Origin: Butyriboletus loyo
Lineage: Eukaryota > Basidiomycota > Agaricomycetes > Boletales > Boletaceae
Direction: 5' to 3'
Assembly (NCBI GenBank): GCA_038093515.1
Contig: JBBPSI010000066.1
Coordinates: 1-64,000 of the forward strand
Length of the DNA: 64,000 nt
The notes under the pieces are model-generated. The model was not told the DNA's origin and did not search any database. It saw nothing but the letters and a program-made list of their open reading frames with translations. How positions within the stretch are numbered: the first letter of the stretch is position 1; each line of letters opens with the position of its first letter. The position numbers and the translations under genes were made by a program. Below, piece by piece: positions 1 through 10,262 of this stretch.

Positions 1-1
1 C

Positions 2-424
2 TGTCCCCACACCAACACCCCCACCAATCTGTCTGACTCCCTGCCATCCTACCTTGCCACCCATGGCACCCATTCTGCCCCCATCATCCTCAACAATGGA
101 TTCTCTAATCCCAGCCCTGGTCCTTCTCAACCTCACCTTGTCAGGCCCCAACTCTGTTTCAAATGTGGAACAGTTGGATACTTCCATTGCAACTGCCCCA
201 ACTACATCTGCCCATTCTGCAGGAGGGTCACCCAAAGCCATATTCAGGAATTTTGTCCAGAACAGACATGTGGGCTCTGCAGGGGAGTTGGACATGCCAT
301 TGCAAATTGGATGATTCCTGAGCAGATCTCCATCCTGATGATGCTTACAACTATGATGTCAATGAAGGGGCATCTCAGTGAAGAGTCTTTTTGTTATAAT
401 CATAACATTTATTCATACATTTGA
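2..424 (+). mobile_element. Gag-like zinc-knuckle fragment of a retroelement (5'-truncated by window edge)
   Basis: One frame is open from the window edge to a TGA at 422-424 and carries three CCHC-like knuckles. The first starts with CFKCGTVGYFHCNC, where the usual His is replaced by Tyr. The second starts with CPFC and ends in a His and Cys at wider spacing. The third is CGLCRGVGHAIANW, where the last Cys is Trp. Such arrays bind nucleic acid in Gag proteins of LTR retroelements, and agaric genomes hold many stray copies. The upstream part is Pro/Ser/Asn-rich like a Gag linker. No protease, reverse transcriptase or integrase follows, so this is a remnant. A cellular CCHC protein fragment is the alternative. 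Confidence 0.6.
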
Positions 425-978
425 ACTTTGGACTTAGTCGTTTCGATCCAACTTTCACTTTCAAAGGTCACATGACATAGTGCACATGATCATGGGAACT
501 TACATGTGATCTCCTGCTGACTAAGCATATGATGTCATGGCCTAGACCAAGCCTAGACTCTATGATGTCACAACACATGTATTTAATCTCTGTTTGCTTC
601 TCTTCCTTTTGATCGCCATGCCTTGTGTGGTTAATCACCGTTGCACTTCTCTTCTTTCTGATCCCCATCGACCCTGTAATCTACCCATGTATAGTAGTTC
701 ATCTCATGCACAGCTTGGTCTGTGCGCATCGCTGTACAATATATAAAGGCTTGTGGTTTGACTAGGATTCCCTAGTTTTAACCACTTGTCTATTCGCTGG
801 CAACAGTTGAAGATTAAGTTGAAGCTCCTTGATTACATCTTGCCAGGTCTTTGTGTAGACCTGCAACTGTTGTTGGACCGCTTGTGACAGAGTATTCATA
901 CTGGCATTCGACCATGCATTGCTTTCATAACACTTTTGAGGTAGTGGAGTTGGAGTCTTCACAGTAAGACAGGAGTAA
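425..978. other. AT-rich intergenic sequence between retroelement remnants
   Basis: No credible gene is visible. A TATATAAA stretch lies near 741-748. A Gln-rich minus-strand frame (762-962) has no ATG and no recognisable family. The base composition matches the flanking retroelement debris rather than the gene-dense DNA beyond 2.3 kb. Confidence 0.55.
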
Positions 979-1427
979 TGTTACAATTTCCTCTCCTGGT
1001 ATCCCACTGGACTACAGCATGCCCAATGGCTATGCTTTCTCACCTATGTACTACTTACTATAACTGACAACACTTTGCTTAGTCATTGTTTTCACTTCTG
1101 GATGCTATTTCTTTCATACTCCAGAATCTTCTAGAGTCTTCTTTCCACTTTTGTCCCTTTGACTTATCTCAGCTCATACTGACTCTCAACAACTCATGTG
1201 ATCCAATCTGGCCTGGGTCTGTGCACAGATCACCCTAGTATAAATACCAGTGCCTTGTACCATAGTACCTCATCTAGTTCTACACAATCTCATTGCTAGC
1301 AACTTCCTCACTCCAGTTCCTAAGTGTGTGCACTTAGACATATGTAACTGAGTTTCCATTGTCAAGAGTCTACTAGCTACTCTAGAGTGCTAGCTGGAGT
1401 CTAGTTGTTAGCACCACAAGCATAACA
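979..1427 (+). mobile_element. LTR-like unit, 449 bp
   Basis: The unit starts TGTTA and ends TAACA, a perfect 5-bp terminal inverted repeat of the TG..CA type. A TATAAATA box lies near 1240, as expected for a U3 promoter. The bases flanking the unit (agtaa before, gtggt after) do not form a direct repeat, so it is not a clean solo LTR. A 5' LTR with decayed internal sequence to its right fits better. No second copy is visible in this window. The orientation is inferred from the TATA box. Confidence 0.5.
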
Positions 1428-2317
1428 GTGGTGAGATGTGTGAGCACGGGAAAACAGGTGGCAGAGGAACATTTAGGAAAAACTGTAACACCACCACTCA
1501 TGCCCATTCAATCCCTTTGCTCAATTCATATGGCCCCATTACTCAGGCCTTTCAGAATTGGTAAAGTCCAAGCAGGTGCACTGAGGGCAACGAAGGATGC
1601 AAGGGTAAACCTATCAGTGGAAAGACTCACTGATAATACGAGAGTGAGAGTATTGCAAACAGAGTACTTGAAACAGTATAAGGAGCAAGGCTCAACTTAG
1701 AGATATCGCAGTAGTGATGATAGAACTGAAAGATCTAGAGAAAATATGACAAGACATAAGGTCTGTCTTATATACAGTACAAGAGTGTTTGTACTTGTGT
1801 TCTGTATAGTACCTATATAAGGTAAAGTATGAAACACATGATGATATGTTAGAGGTAAGAGATAAGACTAAACATATTGTCCAATAGCATAAAAAGAGCT
1901 ATATGTAATGTGACAAGTGTGACTGAGTCTAGACCATGATGTCATATAGATCAGTCTAGAAATGTAGTGGCTGTAAGTGAAATACAGAGATAGAACACTA
2001 CCATTTCAACAATATGCCCCAGGCCCACCCCAGAGTCATGTGACCTGAGTGGGCAAAATACATGCAGGCTCATCAAGAGCATTGCTGAAAAGTTACTACA
2101 TGGGCTCTTTGCTGATGAATGGTCCCTTTTTTTCTAACATGCATACACATCATAACAGAAGTCAGTACTAATTTTGAAGTTACCAGGTAAAACATAAAGG
2201 AACCATTTCAAAGCCCAAAAACACCAAGAAAGCATCTAACTGACTTCAATGGACTTTGTTGCTGGTGCTCATTATTCCACATTAACCAACTATTCACCAA
2301 CTTGAACTTGAACATAT
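1428..2317. other. Probable decayed retroelement interior and intergenic DNA
   Basis: Directly after the LTR-like unit a frame runs to about 1700 without an ATG at its start. It could be the leader or gag start of the element, but no motif supports that. The rest, up to the Tti2 stop codon, is AT-rich with no gene-like frame. Confidence 0.45.
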
Positions 2318-4216
2318 TTATTGAAATCCTCCTACCAAACCCTCAAAAAGGGCTTTGTTATATACCATCAGAATGGCATACTCATTCTATGATATAAAAT
2401 TGTGAGTGAATAATGAATGAAAACAGAAATACAGAAATACAGATGAAAACCATTCAAAAGATAAATATGGAAATATGAGATATCAATCCAGTCACAGATG
2501 GACATACCTCAATGACACCAGGACACACCTCTGCTAACTGAACAGCTGTTTCTTTCAACTGTTTCTTCAAAGTAGATATATTGTCCTTTGAAACATTACA
2601 ATCCCTTCTTTGATTCTCAGTATCCAGACATCCAACCCAACAATGCCCAAGGGAATCAATGATTGATGTGGACCACCCTCCTATTCGGGGGGTACAGGTG
2701 CGGAAGAGGACAGACAAGCTGGATAGTGAGGCGAGGTGAAGTGCAACATCTGCTGTGGATGATTCTAAACCATGATGCGATGATCTTTCCGCGCCGGGAG
2801 AGGGTTCCTTATGATCATCGGGGACACTACCTGCTTCGGCAGCAACGACGGGAATAGGCAAGGCAAGCCACTCAGCCAAGACAGGGATAACACCCTTTAG
2901 GAAACGAGCACCCCCTGTCCCAAGCGCAGATAAGACGGGCGCTAAAGTTTGGGCTGCTGCGACGAGGGTTGGGTTGAAAGATTGCTTTTGTGGCGTCGGC
3001 GCTTGCAAGAAAGTTTCTGGGACATGAACGGAATTCATGTCGACGTGTTCCGGATCGGCGAAGGGATCAGAAGCAGGGACTGAAGACGAAACGGGAGGGG
3101 GGAAGGTAGGTGTGTACATTATGACGGTGCCGAGCAAGGACGAAGAGAGAAGAGTAGAAAGTCGGGAAAAGCGGATAGATAACGACTTAGATTGCGATGA
3201 TGACAGGGTGTGGGTGAGCGCTGCGGCTGGTATACCCTGGAGTCCGTTGTCATGTAGCGAAATGCCATGCGAAGAAAACGCGGAAGGAGTGGTGAGGTCA
3301 ATAAGCTGAAGCGTGGTCGTAACGGCTGAACGTATGAAGTCTGGTGTTGACTGGTCTCCGAGGTGTGACAAGGAATTCGCGAGGGACTGAATTAGATTTC
3401 AACAACGCATAGAGATGTTACAAAATATATGTCTGAATGATCAAAATGCTACGCACGGTGAACATCAGCGCATCTACGCCGGTTCGAAGGAGTAAATCCG
3501 GAGGCACGCGGTTTAGCATATCAGAAACCAGACGGACGCCGAGGAGCTTGTAGGGCACTTGGTAATCATCTAGGAAAGTCATGACTGGGGGTAAGAAAAG
3601 TGGCCATGCGGTTTCGTATGCCGAGGACTACCCAGTAATGAAGCAGTGTTATCAGCAAGTGCCATGTACACCAGTGGATAGATGGACCTCTGTGTTTAGG
3701 AGACACCAACGGATGACCTTGTCTAGGCCAGGATGTTCCTTCCATGGTTGTTCGATGTACGTATCCTGTACATCTGCTGCACGAGGCAAAATCCGCGCTG
3801 TCGATGCGTGAAGACGTGGATGGGGAGTTGGAGCGAAGAGAGGTTTAACGATCTGCGTCAGAATGTGGGCGATGAGTCGGTCCGAAGTAGGGATTCTGGC
3901 AAGGTGAGCTGTAACGACAATTAGTGAGGGCATGTTTCGGGGGACCGAGGGCGGTACCAGATGCAAGCGTGCGTGTCGACGGAGAGGACCATTGGGCTAC
4001 TGCTGTCAACGGGGCGAGAACGCGGACAAGATCAGCTAGCTTGGAGATCGAGATTGCGGAGACGTCCAACGACTCCAGCTGGTTGAGCAAGGGCTCAATG
4101 TTTGATTTCCATGCGTACAGATCGGTTATGATGGCCGTGTCCGCTATCCTGTCATGCCGTGCAAAAGCAGCGGGGACAACGAGCGAGTCGAGCGCCTGCT
4201 GCAGGGTGGCCATCAT
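2318..4216 (-). CDS. tti2: Tti2-like TELO2-interacting protein 2
   Basis: Tti2 works with Tel2 and Tti1 as the TTT co-chaperone that matures PIKK kinases such as TOR and ATM/ATR. Exons are complement(join(2318..2386, 2508..3386, 3457..3627, 3688..3908, 3958..4216)), giving 532 aa. After splicing, the family core is readable across three exons: QPWKEHPGL, then WPLFLPPVMTFLDD, then LLGVRLVSDML and LANSLSHLGD, followed by the later RFLKGVIPVLAEWL. This Trp-Pro plus LDD pattern is typical of the Tti2 family (Pfam PF10521). The ATG chosen is the first of two adjacent Met codons, and an upstream GTG in frame is ignored. The last intron (121 nt) is long for this genome, and an AATAAA on the minus strand overlaps the stop. 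The gene is head-to-head with swd1. Confidence 0.8.
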
Positions 4217-4305
4217 TGACTCAACTGCACCGCCAACCACCCCGGGTCAATGCATCCATCTCAGGCTACCCTTTGTTGTAACGACGGCAACACCTCGCAA
4301 CGGCC
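4217..4305. promoter_or_regulatory. 89-bp divergent promoter between tti2 and swd1
   Basis: Only 89 bp separate the two start codons, so both 5' untranslated regions and core promoters must lie here or overlap the opposite gene. No TATA box is obvious. Confidence 0.6.
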
Positions 4306-6465
4306 ATGAACGCTTTGCTCCTTAGTACGTCTACTCGTCAAGTGCATCGTACTTCACTCGCACTAATCACTATGTTAATCGGTCGCCAACAGACCCGTTC
4401 ATTATCCCCCATCCCACAACGGTACAGACCTCACTTGTCTCGGGTGCCTCGTTTGCCCGTTTCGACCCCTCTGGGAAGCTCCTTGCAGCTGCACGCAGTG
4501 ATGGATCAGCTGTCGTATGGGACCTTGATACGAGAGGTACAGTCAGGTGGTGTGAGGGTCATGTGAAGGGCGTTACCGCTATAGAGTGCGTCCAACTAAC
4601 TTCATAGCTCGCGCATAATACTCACTGTCGCAGCTGGTCGCGCAACTCCCGATATATTCTCACTGCCTCCAAGGACTGGAACATCGTCGTCTGGGATCTC
4701 GCGTCGCCTTACGACCCACCTCACAGACATGCAACTATTAGATTCGATGCACCAGTCGTCGCAGCAAGCTTTCACCCAAGAAATAGGTAGGTATGTTTGT
4801 CAAAGCTTCATGGACCATCTTGATGACCATGTCCTCCGTAACTCGATCTCAAGTCAGATCATACTCGCCCTTCTAAGTACAGGCGAAGCATACATCGTCG
4901 ATCTGCGCAACGCTCACCGTGGTCGATTCGAGCTATGTGATGAGGACGAAGGTGATGAGAGGGCACGGTGTGTTGTTTTACTTCCTCAGTACACCCCAAA
5001 TAGCTCATGTCGGTCCTCGCGGTTTTCTATCTGAACTTGATACGATCGCACATGACTTGCTGTACTCCATCACATAAGTAGGCCCATAATGACCTCCGCC
5101 AGATTCGATCCAACAGGTCGACATGTCTTCGTTGGTACCTCGGCAGGTACAGTGTACGTGTTTAATGTCCGAACAAAAGGGGTGAGTTGAGGATGCGTAG
5201 TTTCGACCGAACCCACCTCTTACTTCCATTGTCGTTCCTTCGTCCACGATTTTGAAAACGTAGAAAAGTGCCTAGTTAACAACTTCCTCATAGCTTATTG
5301 CGAAGCATCGCATATCTGGCGCAGGTCTCATCAAGGGTCTCGAGTTTGCCAAGGGAGGTCGGTGAGTACTCATTTCAGCTTACCCCTTTCCTCCTGACTT
5401 AACTTGGTGTCCAAAGGCGTCTGGCGACGAATTCATCTGATAGAACCATTCGCCAGTTTACGGTTCCTGGTTATCCTTCACCACCATCATCCTCTGCTAG
5501 AAATGGCATTTCGTCGTTGTCCACCTCTCCCCCCGTCGAATACACCAGTGGACGAAGTTCAAACTCCAGCGGCGATGGTACTACAGCCTCTGAAACCAGT
5601 CCAGTCTCCATAAATGCACACTCAATACTTGAGACAGAATTAGAGCCCACACACAAGTTCAACGATCCGATCTCGAAAGTTGCGTGGCATTCAATGTCAT
5701 ATAGTCCGGACGGAGAGTGGTTAGCAGGAGGTGTGTAATTGAACAATTCATTGTCCTATTTTACGTAGTCACACTCTGCGCCGCTTTCTATCTTAAACGC
5801 TTTCCGTAGGCGCTGCAGACCCAGCAACGCATAAGATCTACATATGGGATATCTCTAACGATGGTCAGTTTGCGACTGCATTAGATGGAGGAAGAGAACC
5901 ATTGATAGATGTCCATGTAAGTTCCCTCCTTTTCACAATTCTGTGCCCATTTTCACTTTGCTTCTAACCTCACAGTGGCACCCATCCGCGCCACGCCTTG
6001 CCTCAACCACTAACCAAGGCACCATTCTCATCTGGCATAGCCCCTCCCCTGAACGATGGGGTGCATTCGCAGGAGGATTTGAGGAAGCAGACGAGAATGT
6101 TTGGTATGAAGAGGGAGAGTCAGAGTTTGATCTGGCGAGTTTTCTGGAACATTGTAGTGACAAGCCTTGGGTCTTATCTTCGGAAACAGGAAGACGAAAC
6201 TCAACTTGCGCTCCGAAAAAGACTCCAAGAAGACGAAGACGTCGATATCTTAGGCGGGATTGAGGAAGGTGACTTTCCTAGCCCTTACGCTGGATAGATA
6301 TCTTTCCCTGACTAATATCCTTCAAAAGGGGGTGGGATCGGAGCTGAGGTTGGTGGACGAGATACTGGGGACCAGGATTTCGATTGGGCGGACGATGACA
6401 TGGACGATGATTACAGGGGATGGCGGATGAAAATTATCATGATTGAAGGGGAGGATGGATTTTAG
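4306..6465 (+). CDS. swd1: Swd1/RBBP5 subunit of the COMPASS histone H3K4 methyltransferase
   Basis: Swd1 is a WD40 propeller that scaffolds the Set1 COMPASS complex in the nucleus. Exons are join(4306..4324, 4393..4585, 4634..4786, 4854..4967, 5082..5181, 5294..5361, 5417..5730, 5810..5916, 5976..6134, 6190..6268, 6329..6465), giving 480 aa. Diagnostic stretches are MNALLLNPF at the start, ARFDPSGKLLAAARSDG, EGHVKGVTAIDWSRNSRYIL, KDWNIVVWDL, LLSTGEAYIVDLR, GTSAGTVYVFNVRTK and LAGGAADPATHKIYIWDI. The acidic tail ends with WRMKIIM. Intron 9 (6135..6189) only works as a GC-AG intron (CTG|GCGAGT); it joins EFDL to EDETQLALRK, as the family requires. The first exon carries only six full codons. 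Confidence 0.93.
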
Positions 6466-6668
6466 GCGAAGAGGTCAAATGTATGTCATTGATGTAAGAC
6501 GCCTGGCGGTGGCGCAGAAGTGACACTTTAAACTCATTAGCAGCCAACGGTCTACAGCGTATGTTGACACGCTCAACCAAGTTCGCACTTAAAATGGTAT
6601 GAAATCGCCCTGGCCCGGTATCTGCAACTCCTCTTTCCCGGCCCCCGGCGTACAATGATCTGATATCC

Positions 6669-8834
6669 TTAACTAGCGGCTTCTTCCACTTGCTGCCTCC
6701 ACCGTTTCTGAATCTCAATGGCTTCTCTGAAAATCTTGTACTTCGCATCAAGGAGTTTCTTGACCTTTGGTGATGGAGCAGAAGCCACAAGGGTACCCGG
6801 GAGGCTCATCTCAACCTGAGAACGCGAGTAGTGTGAAGACTTAACTTCATATACGATCAAATGCGAGGCTCACCATTATTTTCCACATTTTCTCGGACGC
6901 CAATACTTTGTCAGCCGCAATCCTCCCTAGCATTGCCGCGCCGAGCACAACAGCTTCTGAATGAGATGCGGGAAGAACAACCGGGATTCCGCAAACGTCA
7001 GCAAAAAGTTGCATAAGAACAGCGTTACGCGCTTGTCCTCCGGAAAGGTAAAGAGAATTGATCTCATGACCCGCGGTGTTCATTGAGTCGATGATGTGAC
7101 GCGTCTGTAAAGCAATGGCTTCGAGGGCCAGGTAATATTTCTTGGACAGGTCGGCGATGGAAGCATCCTGAAAACGGTGAGTATGGGGTGCTGACAAGAA
7201 AGAGTCAACGCACAAGCTCGAGGCCAATAATTGCACCTCTCATGCGAGGATCTGCAATCGGTGACCTGTTTCCTGTAAAAACAATGAGAAATCTAGCATC
7301 AGCACAGTAGTCACCATACCATGAAAATCAGGATAGAAATGAATGTCTTTTGTAAGTTCAGTCAACGACTCGACCTGTTTCTCCTGGCGTAACTTTTCAA
7401 GCACCTCGAGGAGGACTTCGGGGGCGGCAAACGTTAGCACTGTCAACGCCCACAGCATTATACTATACGGCTGTTATGCTGACCTTGATGGATGTTCTTC
7501 TCTTCTTGCTTGGCCCGCTCTTGAAGCTCGGGATATGCAGCATGGGTAGTAATCACAAAGTCGATGAGTTGACCGGTTGAAGATTGACCACCCTCATTCA
7601 TCCACCATCCGGGGAAAGCAGCGTCCTTGGTCACAGATTCAGCCCGGAGACCTCATATCGATGATTGACAGAGTGCTCGTCTTACCCTGTATGGACCCCA
7701 AACGCCATTTACGAACACCCCTTCTTTGCTCTGGCGCGCAGCTCAGTGTTGCACTAGGAAGGGAAATAATTATACCAACCTGCACAAGGTGGCATGTACT
7801 TGTCCCCGCGACAGCAGCAAGCCGATGGCGCGATTCATCAAGGGTAGGAAAAGCCGATAGGCATCCGTTCTCTATATAACGTGCCCCAACTGTACCCATC
7901 CAACCTGCGTACCTTGAATAACTATTAGCGCCTCGCGTTCATCGCAAGAGCTGCAAGTGCTAAATGCCCACGCGTCAATGAGGCCGCTGCCAACAGACGT
8001 TCCCTTGAATAGCCCAAGATCATTTGCAGCTTCCTCGGTGAGGCCTTGGCCGATCCGTGATCCAGCAGGTTTGACACGACCTTTGGCGGCCCCTATCTGC
8101 TTCCATTCGCCCCCGTCAATAAGCTCCGCAAGGCCAATTTGAGTAAAGAAATCGTCTTGCCAACCCTTGTCAGGAACGAAAGAGCATTTGCACGTCGTGG
8201 AACAGAACGACCGAGTGTTATCTCCCGTGGCTTTGTAGGTGAAGAAATCGGGAAGGTCAAAGAATTGACACTGGGAGAAATGAGCTGCGTTCATGTGATT
8301 CTTTAACCACAGGATCTTCGGGACCTCCATTTCAAGCTATGGATATAGAAATCAGCACGATCTGACAAGGGAAAGATATGAACGCAAGCATACACTCATC
8401 GTCCCACCGACATAATTCAGAACAATGGAGCCAGTTGAATTGATGAGTTCGGCTTCCTTCTCAGCCCTATGATCTGCCCATAGAATGATATTCCTTTCGC
8501 CGCCAACGCTTCCAATATCATTTCCCTTCGTCACGGATACCGGGTTTCCGTCAAAGTCCGTGACTGCGAGTGAACAGGTTGCATCGAATCCGAGACCTTT
8601 CACTGCGCTTTTGTCTACACCGGACTCTTTCAGTACATTCTTGACGGCGATGCATATCTTGGACCAGATATCTGTTGTTGATTGCTCAAAGATCCTATGA
8701 TCGTTCTCATCGCGCCATGTCTTCGTATCTTGGGTATCAGAAGCTGTGATGCGACCACTGGCGTCGACAAGACACGCTCGCGCAGAGCCTGTCCCGATGT
8801 CCACGCCGATGTAGTAGTGCTTCTCAGTGCTCAT
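6669..8834 (-). CDS. FGGY-family pentulose kinase (D-ribulokinase-like)
   Basis: It probably phosphorylates a free pentulose such as D-ribulose with ATP in the cytosol, feeding the pentose phosphate pathway. Exons are complement(join(6669..6815, 6874..7167, 7214..7272, 7320..7415, 7484..7625, 7686..7730, 7780..7912, 7972..8336, 8394..8834)), giving 573 aa. The N-terminal ATP phosphate loop is GVDIGTGSARA (residues 10-20), followed by ILWADHRA. The middle has VGSGLIDAYAGWMGTVG and FPGWWMNEGGQSSTGQL. GNRSPIADPRMRGAIIGL and LSGGQARN complete the FGGY signature set. The order and length match the eukaryotic FGGY pentulose kinases (yeast YDR109C type). The ATG at 8834 is the first in frame. Substrate choice within FGGY is inferred. 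The gene shares a 239-bp divergent promoter with cyclophilin H and ends 203 bp from the end of swd1. Confidence 0.9.
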
Positions 8835-9073
8835 GGAGGCGGTAGAATCAAAGGAGGAAAATGACTGAACGTGTACGAAATTGGTACTCCACACTTGTTC
8901 CTATTTCTTGAAACCCCACGGCATTCTCAGCGTATCATTCCGCACGCCTTATTTCGGGGAGTTCCGTGGCATGCCGAGTGATGGGAGTGTGGAGCGGGTC
9001 GAGCGGGGTCTCATCTTGCCATTCGCGACTCGGATAAGGAACACCTCACTGAGTACTGATCACCAACGTCCAA

Positions 9074-9953
9074 ATGTCGTCAACAACGCGCCCGATCGTC
9101 TTCATGGACATAAAAATCGGAGAAACACCTGCAGGACGCGTCAAAATGGAGCTATTCAGTGATATCGTTCCAAAGTGTGGAGTCCTCGGCATCGACCTAC
9201 TGCTACTGCTCGTGCTCTAACATTCAAACAGGACAGCAGAGAACTTCAGGCAGCTCTGTACTGGTGAATGCAGGTGATTCGAACCTTCTCTCTCACAAAT
9301 ACTTTCTCTGCTCACGTCAAGAATGTGGTAGACGGGACGCTCGTCCACAAGGCTACAAGAATGCGACTTTTCACAGGTGAGCGCCTGCATGTGGAGACTC
9401 CAAGTATTTTTTTGACTGTGACCATAGAGTGTATGATATCTACTAGATTGGATCCTCCTGACTGCTAACCTCCGATCAGAGTGCCCAACTTCATGTGTCA
9501 GGGTATGCTGTCGATTTCACTTCTTCATAGCACGTCAACTCATTCTTCGATAGGTGGTGATTTCATCAACGGCGATGGTACTGGCGCCTTCTCGATATAT
9601 GGGAAGAGCTTTCCGGTTCGTCGCAACAGTGCCTATCGTGTCGGCCGGTACTCAGTCTGTTGTTAGGACGAAAACTTCCAGGAGAAGCATACAGGCCCAG
9701 GTCTTCTGTCGATGGTACGGCAGTCCACGTCCGTCACCTTGCGTAGCTTAACGTCCTATAGGCCAACTCCGGTCCAAACACGAATGGCTGTCAATTCTTC
9801 ATAACTACAGCCAAGTGTGACTTCCTCGATGGGAAGCATGTCGTATTCGGGAAGGTGATTGACGGCATGCTCACGCTTCGCAAGATCGAAAATGTGCCTA
9901 CTGGTCCCAATAACAGGCCTAAGCTGGTCGTCAAGATAACAGGCGAGCAATGA
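9074..9953 (+). CDS. Cyclophilin H-like peptidyl-prolyl cis-trans isomerase
   Basis: This isomerase belongs to the PPIH group, whose animal member binds the U4/U6-60K protein of the spliceosomal tri-snRNP. Exons are join(9074..9174, 9232..9273, 9332..9376, 9428..9430, 9480..9502, 9554..9615, 9667..9714, 9762..9953), giving 171 aa, the usual single-domain length. Key stretches are [69 protein letters not shown] and [11 protein letters not shown]. The start [13 protein letters not shown] is PPIH-like rather than cyclophilin A-like. A three-nucleotide exon (AGT, 9428-9430) is proposed because it restores HRVVPNFM. Treating the whole 103 nt as one intron deletes one residue of the active site. 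The Trp that binds cyclosporin in many cyclophilins reads as Phe here (CDFLDGK). Confidence 0.92.
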
Positions 9954-10262
9954 TCCCATACAACAATGCATCCATAGTGACAGCGTTTACAGAATGTGGT
10001 GAGATGTAGGGCAGTGAGTAAGATGAGTAGCTTATCCATTACTTCGTCGCGGATCGGAAATACAACTTCCCCTTTCAAATTGATTCAAGCGAATGGATCT
10101 AATGATTCTGAGGATAAGAACCCTCAAGAACTTTCCGGGATGAATCGAGACCTTGATTTTACGACAGCAGCCCATCAACAAACAGTACATCTAAAATTTC
10201 TAAGGACGACTGGCGATAGCAAGGGTAGAACACATACGGGAGTCTAGTTGTGTTGGCCATGT
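9954..10262. other. Convergent 3' intergenic region
   Basis: Cyclophilin H and the MFS transporter end tail-to-tail here. The interval must hold both polyadenylation regions. I see no gene or clear motif in it. Confidence 0.6.

Noticed and set aside
762..962. A Gln-rich minus-strand frame that could be a Gag piece.
   Set aside because: There is no ATG and no diagnostic motif; its only support is the neighbouring retroelement debris.
979..1432. The LTR-like unit as a clean solo LTR.
   Set aside because: The five bases on each side (agtaa and gtggt) do not match, so no target-site duplication supports that reading.
4968..5081. A hidden microexon in the 114-nt intron 4 of swd1, as in cyclophilin H.
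   Set aside because: The only internal splice pairs give a stop or an unreasonably short intron, and the flanking protein is already complete.
9275..9284. GATTCGAACC resembles the reverse complement of a tRNA B box (GGTTCGAATC).
   Set aside because: It lies at the start of a cyclophilin H intron, and no acceptor stem, A box or cloverleaf can be formed around it.
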